Shown piece after piece: positions 54,599 to 63,660 of a DNA stretch of 64,000 nucleotides (the first letter of the stretch is position 1; every line of letters begins with the position of its first letter). Under the pieces are notes generated by a model. The model saw only the letters and a program-made list of their open reading frames with translations, was not told the origin of the DNA and did no database searches. The stretch is from positions 806,001 through 870,000 of the forward strand of contig NZ_LR743509.1 in the NCBI RefSeq assembly GCF_902712875.1. The letters are read 5' to 3'. This DNA is from Hyphomicrobium sp. ghe19 (lineage in GTDB: Bacteria > Pseudomonadota > Alphaproteobacteria > Rhizobiales > Hyphomicrobiaceae). The translations under genes were made by a program, and so were the position numbers.

Positions 54599-56683
54599 AT
54601 GACGAGCTCAGATGGCCCGAAGGGCGGAAACGGCAATCAAAGTACCAGGTCTGGGGTCCGAGGCGCGCGATGCGTTGCGCTCATCGGACCCTTCGCCAGC
54701 GGTAAGACGACACTTCTCGAAGCCATACTCGCCCGCACCGGCAGCATTTCAAGGGCCGGTTCGATCGCACAAAATTCGACGGTCGGCGATAGTTCGCCGG
54801 AGGCCCGCGAGCACGCGATGAGCGTCGGCCTCAACGTTGCTGACACTTCATTTCTCGGTGAGAATTTCACGTTTATCGATTGTCCAGGCTCCGTCGAGTT
54901 CGCGCATGAGGGGACACTCGCGCTTCCTGCCTGCGATATGGCCGTCGTCGTTTGCGAAGCCGATCCGAAACGCGTCCCGGCTCTCCAAGTCATTCTCAAG
55001 CAACTCGATGAGGCCGGCGTTCCGCACATCGTGTTCCTGAACAAGATCGATACGTCGCCCATTCCGGTTCACGACGTCATTCCGAGCCTGCAGCCGGCAA
55101 GCGCCAAACCGCTTGTGCTGCGCCAGATGCCGATCTGGGAAAACGGGATAGCAACAGGCTTCGTCGACCTCGCGTCGGAGCGTGCGTATGTCTACTGCGA
55201 ACATGCGTCGAGCAAGATCATCGAGCTGCCGTCAGCGATCGAAGCGCGCGAGAAGGAAGCGCGATTCCAGATGCTCGAGAAGCTCGCCGATTACGACGAT
55301 GAACTGATGGAGCAGCTGCTCGCAGACATTCCGCCGCCGAACGACCGCGTTTTCGATGACCTCTCCAAGGAGCTTCGCGACGGCTTGATATGCCCTGTTC
55401 TCATCGGCTCAGCGGAGCACGGGCATGGAATCCTTCGGCTGTTGAAGGCGCTTCGTCACGAATGTCCGTCGGTCGAGGATACGGCGAAGCGGTTGGGGCT
55501 CGACGGTCTCAAATCCGCGGCTTACGTCTTCAAGAGCGTGCATACGAAGGCGGGCGGGAAACTGTCGTATACGCGCGTTTTTGCCGGTGAAATCGCCGAT
55601 GGTGCGACGGTGACCGGCAGCAGCGGGCAGGAGCAGCGCGTCGCCGGTATCTTCACCATTCGCGGCGAAGAGGCGATCAAGCGCGGGCCCGCCAAGGCGG
55701 GCGATACGGTGGCGCTGGGACGGCTCGATTCTATGCACTCGGGCGAGACGATCGCAGTCGGCAAGACGGCAATAGCCCAACTGCGCGTGCCGGAGGCACC
55801 GCAACCGGCGCTCGCAATTGGGCTCGGCCTCAAGGATCGCAAAGACGAGGTGAAGCTTTCGTCCGCCGTCGCCAAGCTGATCGACGAAGACCCGTCGCTG
55901 GTGCTCGAACACAATGCCGAGATGCATCAAATTCTGCTGCACGGACAGGGCGAGATGCACCTTCGGGTGGCGCTCGAGCGGTTGATGCGAAAGTACGGTA
56001 TCGACGTGGCGCGCGAGAAGCGGCGCGTGGGGTACAAGGAAACGATACGGTCGTCGACCGAGGTTCGCGGAAGGCACAAGAAGCAGTCGGGCGGGCATGG
56101 CCAGTTCGGCGATGTGAAACTCGACATCAAGCCGTTACCCAGAAGCGGCGGCATCACTTTCAGCGAGACGATCACCGGCGGGGCCATTCCGAAGAATTAT
56201 ATTCCGTCGGTCGAAATCGGCGTGCGCGATTACCTCAGCGAAGGTCCGCTCGGGTTTCCCGTCGTCGACGTCGCGGTGACGCTGACGGATGGGTCGTTTC
56301 ACTCGGTCGACTCCTCCGACATGGCGTTCCGGCAGGCGGGGCGACTCGCGATGTCGGAAGGGTTGCCGAAATGCAATCCGGTTCTGCTCGAGCCGATCAT
56401 GGCCGTATCGATCGCGGTGCCGTCGGAGTCGAATGCTCGGATCAACGGCATCATCTCGCAGCGGCGCGGCCAGATCCTCGGCTTCGACGCACGTCCGGGC
56501 TGGCCCGGATGGGATTTGATCCAGGCTCATATTCCTGAGGCGGAGATGGATAACCTGATCATCGATCTGAGATCGGCGACGGCAGGTGTCGGCTCGTTCA
56601 CCTTCGGATTCGATCATCTGTCAGAGGTCGGCGGGCGGCTACGCGATCAGGTGCTCGCCGCGAACAGGGCTGCGGCGGAGTAA
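54599..56683 (+). CDS. EF-G-like translational GTPase paralogue
   Basis: The protein has 694 residues with EF-G domain order: G domain (about 1-270), domain II (about 290-380), domain III, domain IV (with RGRHKKQSGGHGQFGDV) and domain V. The P-loop is GPFASGKTT, differing from the usual AHIDAGKTT. G3 is DCPGS where EF-G has DTPGH, so the catalytic histidine is missing, and the switch I RGITI is absent. G4 NKID is intact. It is therefore not the essential translocase. Such paralogues are widespread but of uncertain function. GGAGG precedes the ATG; a terminator follows. Confidence 0.9.
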   Translation: MTSSDGPKGGNGNQSTRSGVRGARCVALIGPFASGKTTLLEAILARTGSISRAGSIAQNSTVGDSSPEAREHAMSVGLNVADTSFLGENFTFIDCPGSVEFAHEGTLALPACDMAVVVCEADPKRVPALQVILKQLDEAGVPHIVFLNKIDTSPIPVHDVIPSLQPASAKPLVLRQMPIWENGIATGFVDLASERAYVYCEHASSKIIELPSAIEAREKEARFQMLEKLADYDDELMEQLLADIPPPNDRVFDDLSKELRDGLICPVLIGSAEHGHGILRLLKALRHECPSVEDTAKRLGLDGLKSAAYVFKSVHTKAGGKLSYTRVFAGEIADGATVTGSSGQEQRVAGIFTIRGEEAIKRGPAKAGDTVALGRLDSMHSGETIAVGKTAIAQLRVPEAPQPALAIGLGLKDRKDEVKLSSAVAKLIDEDPSLVLEHNAEMHQILLHGQGEMHLRVALERLMRKYGIDVAREKRRVGYKETIRSSTEVRGRHKKQSGGHGQFGDVKLDIKPLPRSGGITFSETITGGAIPKNYIPSVEIGVRDYLSEGPLGFPVVDVAVTLTDGSFHSVDSSDMAFRQAGRLAMSEGLPKCNPVLLEPIMAVSIAVPSESNARINGIISQRRGQILGFDARPGWPGWDLIQAHIPEAEMDNLIIDLRSATAGVGSFTFGFDHLSEVGGRLRDQVLAANRAAAE

Positions 56684-56706
56684 GGGCACTGTTTCAGACC
56701 GGAATG

Positions 56707-56734
56707 AAAAAGGGCGGCTCGCACCGCCCTTTTT
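56707..56734 (+). terminator. Rho-independent terminator after the EF-G-like gene
   Basis: AAAAAGGGCGG pairs with CCGCCCTTTTT around a six-base loop, with the T run forming the 3' arm. It lies 23 bases after the stop. Confidence 0.92.
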
Positions 56735-56783
56735 CGTTGGAGAGCTGCTAACGTGCCGGGCGATAATCATTGTGGAGACGAAA

Positions 56784-57269
56784 ATGTCGGGGGGAAGTGA
56801 GGGACTTCCGATCGCGGTCGTGGCGGCCGCGGTGCCACCAAGAACAAAACCCTCGAATTATCCCGAGCCGTTCTTTTCACGAATGCTGAAGAGGGAGAAG
56901 CGTGCGCTCGGCGATCAGTTCGGCTTGAAAAACTTTGGCGTCAATCTCACGCGGCTACTGCCGGGCGGGGAATCTGCGCTTCTTCATCGGCACAGCAAGC
57001 AGGACGAATTCGTCTACATTCTTGAAGGCCGGCCGACGCTGGTAACGGATGCAGGTGAGATTGAACTCGCGCCGGGAATGTGTGCGGGCTTTCCCGCAGC
57101 CGGCGTCGCGCATCAGCTCGTCAACCGGACCGATCGCGACGTTGTTTACCTCGAGATAGGGGATCGCACGCCCGGCGACACAGGGACTTACCCAGCCGAC
57201 GATCTCGAAGCGCAGCTTGGCGCGGACGGCCGCTGGCTATTCACGCACAAGGACGGAACGCCCTACTAG
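56784..57269 (+). CDS. Cupin domain protein
   Basis: The protein has 161 residues. Cupin motif 1 is LLHRHSKQDEFVYILEGRPTL and motif 2 is GMCAGFPAAGVAHQLVN. The metal-binding His, His, Glu and His are all present. The first 50 residues resemble the N-terminal part of small cupins that bind sugars or auxin-like compounds. The substrate is unknown. GGAGA fixes the ATG. It ends 15 bases from the convergent fdsD. Confidence 0.88.
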   Translation: MSGGSEGLPIAVVAAAVPPRTKPSNYPEPFFSRMLKREKRALGDQFGLKNFGVNLTRLLPGGESALLHRHSKQDEFVYILEGRPTLVTDAGEIELAPGMCAGFPAAGVAHQLVNRTDRDVVYLEIGDRTPGDTGTYPADDLEAQLGADGRWLFTHKDGTPY

Positions 57270-57284
57270 CCGTGCGTTCCTGGG

Positions 57285-57527
57285 TCAGCGTGCCGCTGCC
57301 TTCGCCGGGGTCTTGGGCCCTTTGAAGTAATCGGCCATCGCTTCGAGAAACAGCGGCGACAAGCCCTCTCCGCCGGCATCGATGTGGGCCTTCAGAGCGT
57401 TGCGCATGCGCGGCTCCCACGAGGCGTGGATGTGCTTCGAGATGCCGTCGATGGCTTCGGGCTTCGGGTAGACGGAGAAGTAGTCTGTGATTTGATTGGC
57501 CATGCGGACGAGATCGGAAGCTTGCAT
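57285..57527 (-). CDS. fdsD: Formate dehydrogenase delta subunit
   Basis: This is an 80-residue small protein, MQASDLVRMANQITDYFSVYP at the start and LKAHIDAGGEGLSPLFLEAMADYFKG toward the end. That is the FdsD pattern and position, last in the fds operon. It is needed for a mature FdsGBA complex in relatives. It contains no cofactor motif. The tail is Lys/Ala-rich. Confidence 0.92.
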   Translation of the reverse strand: MQASDLVRMANQITDYFSVYPKPEAIDGISKHIHASWEPRMRNALKAHIDAGGEGLSPLFLEAMADYFKGPKTPAKAAAR

Positions 57528-57559
57528 CAGATTTCTCGATTGAGATTGGATTGGGTTGA

Positions 57560-58378
57560 TCAGGGATGGAATACGACGGGGCCACCTGGTCCGCGAGACG
57601 CCAGAAAGAGATCGGCTTTCTCGGCAAGTTCGAGGGCGAGGACGGTCGGCGCGGACACGGTCACCAGAGCCTGAATGCCCGCTGTGACTGATTTCTGCAC
57701 GAGTTCGAAGCTGCAGCGGCTGGTCATCAGGACGAAGCCGTCCGTCCGATCGATACCTTGCGTGTAGAGAGCGCCGATGAGTTTATCGAGAGCGTTGTGG
57801 CGTCCGACGTCCTCGCGGACGAACTGGATCTCGCCGTTCTTCGATACCCAAGCTGCGCCGTGAACCGAGCGGTTGAAGCGGTTCATCGGTTGGTGGTCGA
57901 AAAGGTTCTGTTCGGCGCGCCGTATCGCGTCAGGACTAGGTGACCATGTCCGGCCGAGACGCTGTAATGGCCGAACGGCCGATTCGATATCCTCGACACC
58001 GCAGAGGCCGCAACCCGTGCGGGCCTCCATGGCGCGGCGCGCGAGGCGCGAAGTTTCGATCGCGGTCTCAGGCACCGCGACGTCGATGGCCATGCCGCCT
58101 TCGACCGGCATCACGAGGATGCCCTGAATCTTAGAAGGATCCGGGACGATGCCTTCGCCCACGAGAAAGCCGACGGCGAAATCGCGGAGATCCGCCGGCG
58201 TCGACATCATGACCGTGTAGGGTTCGGAGTTGATCTGCAGCGCGACGGGCACCTCCTCGGGGAGCTGCCATGTCACGGACTGCGTGCCGGAGGCCGTTTG
58301 CAGCTCGCCAACGGCGGGGCGCGAGCAAAGCTCCGCTCCGCCCTGAGGCTGCTTGACGTCCTTCGGCACGACATTCAT
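57560..58378 (-). CDS. fdhD: Formate dehydrogenase accessory sulfurtransferase FdhD (FdsC)
   Basis: FdhD passes sulfur from a cysteine desulfurase to the bis-MGD cofactor before it enters the alpha subunit. The protein has 272 residues. The sulfur-carrying loop RTGCGLCGVE holds both cysteines, and RFNRSVHGAAW and DVGRHNALDKLIG are family signatures. It is 31 bases downstream of fdsA and upstream of fdsD, the usual fdsC place. Confidence 0.95.
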   Translation of the reverse strand: MNVVPKDVKQPQGGAELCSRPAVGELQTASGTQSVTWQLPEEVPVALQINSEPYTVMMSTPADLRDFAVGFLVGEGIVPDPSKIQGILVMPVEGGMAIDVAVPETAIETSRLARRAMEARTGCGLCGVEDIESAVRPLQRLGRTWSPSPDAIRRAEQNLFDHQPMNRFNRSVHGAAWVSKNGEIQFVREDVGRHNALDKLIGALYTQGIDRTDGFVLMTSRCSFELVQKSVTAGIQALVTVSAPTVLALELAEKADLFLASRGPGGPVVFHP

Positions 58379-58409
58379 CGCAATTCAGCTCCAGGCTGGA
58401 GGGCCGAGA

Positions 58410-61328
58410 TTACTCGGCCGGTTCCAGCTTCTTTTCCTTGGCGATGCGCTTGTTCTCGACTTCGCGCTCCTGCCATTCCTCCTGCCACTCGGACGGGTGG
58501 TTGGAGACGGTCACCTGCACCGCCGTCACCTTGTACTCGGGGCAGTTGGTCGCCCAGTCCGAGTTGTCCGTGGTGATGACGTTGGCGCCCGTGACCGGGT
58601 GATGGAAGGTCGTATAGACGACGCCCGGCGGCATACGGTCGGAAACCTTCGCCGTGAGCGTCGTGGCGCCGACGCGGCTCGCGAGCGACACTTTCATGCC
58701 AGTCTTGATGCCGCGCAGTTCCGCGTCGCTCGAATGGATCTCGAGAATGTCCTCGGGGTGCCAAGCGACGTTGTCCGTGCGCCGCGTCTGGGCGCCGACG
58801 TTGTAGTGCGCCAGGATGCGCCCGGTCGTCAGGATGAGCGGGAAGTTGCGGTTCGAGCGTTCCGCCGTCGGGACGAAGCCCGTCAGCATGAAGCGGCCCT
58901 TCCCGCGCGTGAACTCTTCCGTGTGCATCACAGGCGTGCCGGTCGGGTGCTCTTCGTTGCACGGCCACTGGATCGAGCCAAGCTCTTCGATCCGATCGAA
59001 GGAGACACCCTCGAACGTCGGCGTGAGGCGGGCGATCTCGTCCATGATCTCGGCCGCATTGTTATAGCGCATGGGATGGCCCATGGCGGTCGCGATGCGG
59101 GAGACGACTTCCCACTCCGGCATTCCCTGCTTCTCGCGCATCACCTTGCGTACGCGGTTGATGCGGCGCTCGGCGTTGGTGAAGGTGCCGTCCTTTTCAA
59201 GGAACGACGTGCCGGGCAGGAACACGTGCGCGAACGCCGCCGTCTCGTTCAGGAAGAGATCCTGCACGATGACGATGTCCATCGAGGACAGCGCGTGCTC
59301 GACGTGATGCGTGTTGGGGTCGGACTGGGCGATGTCCTCGCCCTGGATGAAGAGGCCCATGAACGATCCGTCGGAGGCGGCGTCGAACATGTTCGGAATG
59401 CGAAGGCCCGGCTCGCTGGCGAGCTTGACGTCCCATTCCTTCTCGAAGATGGCGCGAGTCTCGGGAACCGAGACGTGGCGGTAGCCGGGCAACTCATGGG
59501 GGAACGATCCCATGTCGCAGGAGCCCTGCACGTTGTTCTGGCCGCGCAGCGGGTTCACGCCGACGCCCTCGCGTCCGATGTTGCCTGTCGCCATCGCGAT
59601 GTTGGCCATGGCCATGACCATCGTCGAGCCCTGGCTGTGCTCGGTGACGCCGAGGCCGTAGTAGATCGCGCCATTGCCGCCGGTGGCATAGAGGCGGGCC
59701 GCTTCGCGAACCTGCTGTGCCGGAACGCCGGTGATCGATTCGAGCGCTTCCGGCGAATTCTCCGGCTGCTTGATGAACTCTTCCCAGCGATAGAAGTCGG
59801 TCGGCTCGCAGCGGCGCTTGACGAACTTGCGGTCGATCAGGTTCTCGGTCGCGATGACGTGACCGATGGCGTTCATGATCGCGACGTTCGTCGAAGGCTG
59901 GAGCTGCAAATGATAGGCAGCTTCGACGTGCGCCGAGCGGACGAGCTCGATCCGGCGGGGATCGACGACGATCAACTTGGCGCCCTCACGGATGCGCTTC
60001 TTCATGCGCGATCCGAAGACCGGATGTGCGTCGGTCGGGTTGGCGCCGACGAGAAGTATCACGTCCGTCTTGTCGACGCTCTTGAAGTCCTGCGTGCCGG
60101 CGGATTCACCGAACGTCTGCTTCAGACCGTAACCGGTCGGCGAGTGGCAGACGCGAGCGCAGGTGTCGATGTTGTTGGTGTTGAAGGCGGCGCGGACCAT
60201 GCGCTGGACGGCGTAGACTTCCTCGTTCGTCGTGCGCGACGAGGTGATGCCGCCGATCGAATCCTTGCCGTACTTCGCTTGCGTTTCCTTCAGGCGCTTC
60301 GCGGCATAGTTGATCGCCTCGTCCCACGACACGACCTGCCACGCATCGGTGATCTTCTCGCGGATCATCGGCGTCAGCACGCGATCCTTGTGGGTCGCGT
60401 ATCCGAAAGCGAAGCGGCCCTTGACGCACGAGTGGCCTTCGTTGGCGCCGCCGTCCTTGTACGGCACCATGCGCGCGACTTCCTCGCCGCGCATTTCGGC
60501 TTTGAACGAGCAACCGACGCCGCAGTAGGCGCAGGTCGTCACCACGGAGTGCTCGGGCTGGCCGAGGTCGAGGACCGACTTCTCGATCAGCGTCGCAGTC
60601 GGGCAGGCCTGTACGCAGGCGCCGCACGATACGCATTCGGAGGCCAGGAATTCTTCATCCATGCCGGCAGAGACGTGCGAAGCGAAGCCGCGGCCGTCGA
60701 TCGTCAATGCGAACGTGCCCTGCACTTCTTCGCACGCGCGGACGCAACGCGAGCAGACGATGCACTTCGAAGGATCGAACTGGAAGTAGGGGTTCGAGCT
60801 ATCCTTCGGCTTGAAGCGATCGTTTGCTTCGCCGTCAGCTCTCTTCGCGAAAACGTGGTTTTCGCCATCGTAGCCATAGCGCACCTCGCGCAGGCCAACG
60901 GCGCCCGCCATGTCCTGCAGCTCGCAGTCGCCGTTGGCGCCGCAGGTCAGGCAGTCGAGCGGATGGTCGGAGATGTAAAGCTCCATGACGCCCCGACGAA
61001 TGTTCGCGAGGCGGGCATTCTGCGTGGTGACCTTGATGCCGGGTGCGACAGGCGTCGTGCACGACGCCGGCGTGCCCCTGCGGCCTTCGATTTCACAAAG
61101 ACACAGACGGCACGAGCCCCAAGCGTCGAGGTTATCCGTTGCGCAGAGCTTCGGAATCTGGATGCCGAGCTGCATCGCAGCGTTCATGATCGACGTGCCG
61201 TCGGCAACGGTGATCTCTTGTCCGTCGATCTCGAGAGTCACCATCTTGGTGGCGTCGGTGATCTCTGGGCTGGGCGTGCCGTAGTCGATCTCTTTGATGA
61301 GAGTCATCGGCTTGACGTGGTGGTTCAT
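58410..61328 (-). CDS. fdsA: NAD-dependent formate dehydrogenase alpha subunit (molybdenum or tungsten bis-MGD)
   Basis: The catalytic subunit oxidises formate to CO2. It has 972 residues. An N-terminal 2Fe-2S domain has Cys62, 73, 76 and 90. A His/Cys3 cluster follows (ISDHPLDCLTCGANGDC), then two 4Fe-4S ferredoxin motifs (CIVCSRCVRAC, CVSCGACVQAC). A further 4Fe-4S (CAYCGVGC) and the molybdopterin domains complete it. The active-site cysteine is in CARVCHSPTGYG. The long antisense open frame across it is a shadow. Confidence 0.97.
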   Translation of the reverse strand: MNHHVKPMTLIKEIDYGTPSPEITDATKMVTLEIDGQEITVADGTSIMNAAMQLGIQIPKLCATDNLDAWGSCRLCLCEIEGRRGTPASCTTPVAPGIKVTTQNARLANIRRGVMELYISDHPLDCLTCGANGDCELQDMAGAVGLREVRYGYDGENHVFAKRADGEANDRFKPKDSSNPYFQFDPSKCIVCSRCVRACEEVQGTFALTIDGRGFASHVSAGMDEEFLASECVSCGACVQACPTATLIEKSVLDLGQPEHSVVTTCAYCGVGCSFKAEMRGEEVARMVPYKDGGANEGHSCVKGRFAFGYATHKDRVLTPMIREKITDAWQVVSWDEAINYAAKRLKETQAKYGKDSIGGITSSRTTNEEVYAVQRMVRAAFNTNNIDTCARVCHSPTGYGLKQTFGESAGTQDFKSVDKTDVILLVGANPTDAHPVFGSRMKKRIREGAKLIVVDPRRIELVRSAHVEAAYHLQLQPSTNVAIMNAIGHVIATENLIDRKFVKRRCEPTDFYRWEEFIKQPENSPEALESITGVPAQQVREAARLYATGGNGAIYYGLGVTEHSQGSTMVMAMANIAMATGNIGREGVGVNPLRGQNNVQGSCDMGSFPHELPGYRHVSVPETRAIFEKEWDVKLASEPGLRIPNMFDAASDGSFMGLFIQGEDIAQSDPNTHHVEHALSSMDIVIVQDLFLNETAAFAHVFLPGTSFLEKDGTFTNAERRINRVRKVMREKQGMPEWEVVSRIATAMGHPMRYNNAAEIMDEIARLTPTFEGVSFDRIEELGSIQWPCNEEHPTGTPVMHTEEFTRGKGRFMLTGFVPTAERSNRNFPLILTTGRILAHYNVGAQTRRTDNVAWHPEDILEIHSSDAELRGIKTGMKVSLASRVGATTLTAKVSDRMPPGVVYTTFHHPVTGANVITTDNSDWATNCPEYKVTAVQVTVSNHPSEWQEEWQEREVENKRIAKEKKLEPAE

Positions 61329-61361
61329 CGAGCGTCCTCGTTGAGGATTCTAATCCTGAAA

Positions 61362-62927
61362 TTACTCTGCAGCGTCCGCGAGAAACTTATTCGGCGACGG
61401 CTTGTGGAAGTCCTCGGGGAATCCACGAACCGCACTCATGACCGGAAACGGCGTCAGGCCACCCATCGCGCAGAGGGAGCCGTCGGCCATCGTCACGCAA
61501 AGATCTTCGAGCAGCGCCAAATTCTTCGTGCGATCGATGTCGTCGATGATCTTGTCGATCACCTCGACTCCGCGCGTCGAACCGATGCGGCAGGGCGTGC
61601 ACTTGCCGCAACTTTCGATCGTGCAGAATTCCATCGCGAAGCGCGCCTGCTTGGCCATGTCGACAGTATCGTCGAAGACGACAAGGCCGCCGTGGCCGAC
61701 CATCGCGTCGACCTTGGCGAATTCCTCGTAGTCCATCGGGACGTCGAACTTGGATTCCGGGATGTAGGCGCCGAGCGGGCCGCCGACCTGGACGGCACGA
61801 ACCGGACGGCCAGTCGCCGTGCCGCCGCCCCAGTCTTCGATCAGCTGACGCGTCGTAACGCCGAAGGCTTTCTCGACAAGACCGCCCTGCTTGATGTTGC
61901 CTGCGATCTGGAACGCCAGTGTGCCGCGCGAGCGTCCGACGCCATAATCGCGGTAGAACTCGCCGCCCTTGTCGATGATGATCGGTACGGCCGCAAAGCT
62001 CATCACGTTGTTGATGATCGTCGGCTTGCCGAACAGGCCTTCGATGGCCGGGATCGGCGGCTTGTAACGAACGATGCCGCGCTTGCCCTCGATGCTTTCG
62101 AGCATGGAGGTTTCTTCGCCGCAAATGTAGGCGCCTGCACCCATACGTACGAAAAGATCGAAGGAATGTTTTGTTCCCTGAATATTGTCGCCGAGCCAGT
62201 TGGCGCGACGCGCAATCTCGATTGCTTCGCGCAGGACGTGCACCGAGTGCGGATATTCGGAACGGACGTAGATGTATCCCTTCTGCGCACCGCCCGCGAT
62301 GGCTGCGATCGTCATGCCTTCGATCAGGCAGAATGGATCGCCTTCCATCAGCATGCGGTCGGCGAAGGTGCCGCTGTCGCCTTCGTCGGCGTTGCAGGCG
62401 ACGTACTTCTCACCGGCCGGCAGATCGTGAACCGTTTTCCATTTGATGCCGGTCGGGAAGCCGGCGCCGCCGCGGCCGCGAAGGCCTGACGTCGTCACTT
62501 CCGTGACGATGTCGATCGGCTTCATTTGGAGAGCTTTCGCCAGTCCGACGAAACCGCCGTGGCTGCGATAGTCCTCGATCGACAGAGGATCGGTGATACC
62601 GCAGCGCGCGAACGTCAGCCGTTCCTGGTTTTTGAAATATGGAATTTCTTCCGTGAGGCCGTGGCCCAAGGCGTGGGCCTTGCCTTCGAGAAAACCTGCA
62701 TCGAACAGGCTCGCAACGTCGCTCGCCGCGACTGGGCCATAGGCGACGCGACCGTTCGCTGTCGTCACCTCAACGAGCGGCTCGAGATAGAGCATGCCGC
62801 GCGAACCGTTGCGGACGATCTCGACGTCGAGTTTGCGCTTCTTCGCTTCGGACGCGATTGCGGCTGCAACTTCGTCAGCACCGACAGAAAGGGCCGCAGC
62901 ATCACGTGGTACAAAGATCTTGATCAT
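61362..62927 (-). CDS. fdsB: Formate dehydrogenase beta subunit (FMN, NADH site)
   Basis: This 521-residue subunit is related to NuoF and carries the FMN and the NAD-binding site plus a 4Fe-4S cluster (ESCGKCTPCRIGSTRG). A thioredoxin-like leader (about 1-120) comes before the NuoF core (GRGGAGFPTGIKWK and YVACNADEGDSGTF for FMN). Its ATG overlaps the fdsG stop as ATGA. The 33-base gap to fdsA keeps them in one message. Confidence 0.97.
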   Translation of the reverse strand: MIKIFVPRDAAALSVGADEVAAAIASEAKKRKLDVEIVRNGSRGMLYLEPLVEVTTANGRVAYGPVAASDVASLFDAGFLEGKAHALGHGLTEEIPYFKNQERLTFARCGITDPLSIEDYRSHGGFVGLAKALQMKPIDIVTEVTTSGLRGRGGAGFPTGIKWKTVHDLPAGEKYVACNADEGDSGTFADRMLMEGDPFCLIEGMTIAAIAGGAQKGYIYVRSEYPHSVHVLREAIEIARRANWLGDNIQGTKHSFDLFVRMGAGAYICGEETSMLESIEGKRGIVRYKPPIPAIEGLFGKPTIINNVMSFAAVPIIIDKGGEFYRDYGVGRSRGTLAFQIAGNIKQGGLVEKAFGVTTRQLIEDWGGGTATGRPVRAVQVGGPLGAYIPESKFDVPMDYEEFAKVDAMVGHGGLVVFDDTVDMAKQARFAMEFCTIESCGKCTPCRIGSTRGVEVIDKIIDDIDRTKNLALLEDLCVTMADGSLCAMGGLTPFPVMSAVRGFPEDFHKPSPNKFLADAAE

Positions 62928-63454
62928 TCCGCGGCTTCCTTCTCGAGTCCGCCGATGATCTCATCGAAACGTTTAGGATCGACTTTGCCGTAAAGTTTTT
63001 CGCCGACCATGATGGCAGGCGAGAGCGCGCAGTTGCCGAGGCAGAAGACCTGCTCGATGGTGACCATTCCGTCAGCGGTCGTGCCACCGAGTGACGTGCC
63101 CAATGATTTCTCGGCGTGCTGACACAACGCGTCAGTGCCCATCGACTGGCAGGCTTCAGCGCGGCAAATCTTAACGACGTGCTTGCCGACCGGATGGCGT
63201 TTGAATTCGTGGTAGAACGTCAGCACGCCGTAAATTTCGGCACGCGAGCGGTTCAATGCCTTGGCGATGACCGGCAACGTCGCATCGGGCACGTAGCCGA
63301 GCTGGTGCTGCAAGTCGTGGAAGATCTCAAGAAGCTCGTCAGGCTTGTTTCCGTGGCGTGCGCATGACGCCAGTGCCGCGACCTCAGCAGGGGTCGGAGC
63401 CGGGAATTGTTCCACCCGTGAGCCGTTCGTTTGCTTTACGGCTTTCTTCGCCAT
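62924..63454 (-). CDS. fdsG: Formate dehydrogenase gamma subunit
   Basis: This 176-residue subunit is related to NuoE. It carries a thioredoxin-like 2Fe-2S ferredoxin domain with cysteines in CRAEACQ and VFCLGNCALSPA. The helical N-terminal part (EIFHDLQHQLGYVP and IYGVLTFYHEF) packs on FdsB. A GAGG site precedes the ATG. It is the first gene of the fdsGBACD operon, about 200 bases downstream of the LysR gene. Confidence 0.96.
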   Translation of the reverse strand: MAKKAVKQTNGSRVEQFPAPTPAEVAALASCARHGNKPDELLEIFHDLQHQLGYVPDATLPVIAKALNRSRAEIYGVLTFYHEFKRHPVGKHVVKICRAEACQSMGTDALCQHAEKSLGTSLGGTTADGMVTIEQVFCLGNCALSPAIMVGEKLYGKVDPKRFDEIIGGLEKEAAE

Positions 63455-63569
63455 GTTTGGCGTTTCCTCAGTGCTTGTTGGCGGTCGCCGTGACGCAGAA
63501 CGCCAGTTTGCCGCATGACGTTAAGTGTGGCATCCGGTACCGGGATTCAAATCGATATGGTCGATCTCA

Positions 63570-63588
63570 TCATAGATATCGCCTATGA
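63570..63588. promoter_or_regulatory. LysR-type palindrome upstream of fdsG
   Basis: TCATAG and CTATGA are inverted around seven bases, giving the T-N11-A core of LysR operators (T at 63573, A at 63585). It sits between the LysR gene (stop at 63658) and fdsG. This is the natural target of that regulator for controlling the formate operon. Confidence 0.6.
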
Positions 63589-63602
63589 AGCAATGCAAAA
63601 AC

Positions 63603-63660
63603 TGAGGCAAAGCTCACAGTTTGAGGCAAACATGGCGGACTAAGTGTCCGTTTCGCCTCA
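63603..63660. promoter_or_regulatory. TGAGGCAAA repeats forming a possible hairpin after the LysR gene
   Basis: TGAGGCAAA occurs at 63603-63611 and 63622-63630, 19 bases apart, with an inverted copy (TTTCGCCTCA) at 63651-63660. On the minus strand the last two form an imperfect stem with an inner GGAC/GTCC arm. It could end LysR transcription before the fds promoter or serve as a further regulator site. Confidence 0.35.

Noticed and set aside
58353..62489. A 1378-codon plus-strand open frame antisense to fdsA and fdsB
   Set aside because: It is a mirror of GC-rich codon use in the true genes. Its protein is Arg/Asp/Val-rich, has no domain, and the opposite strand encodes unmistakable formate dehydrogenase subunits.
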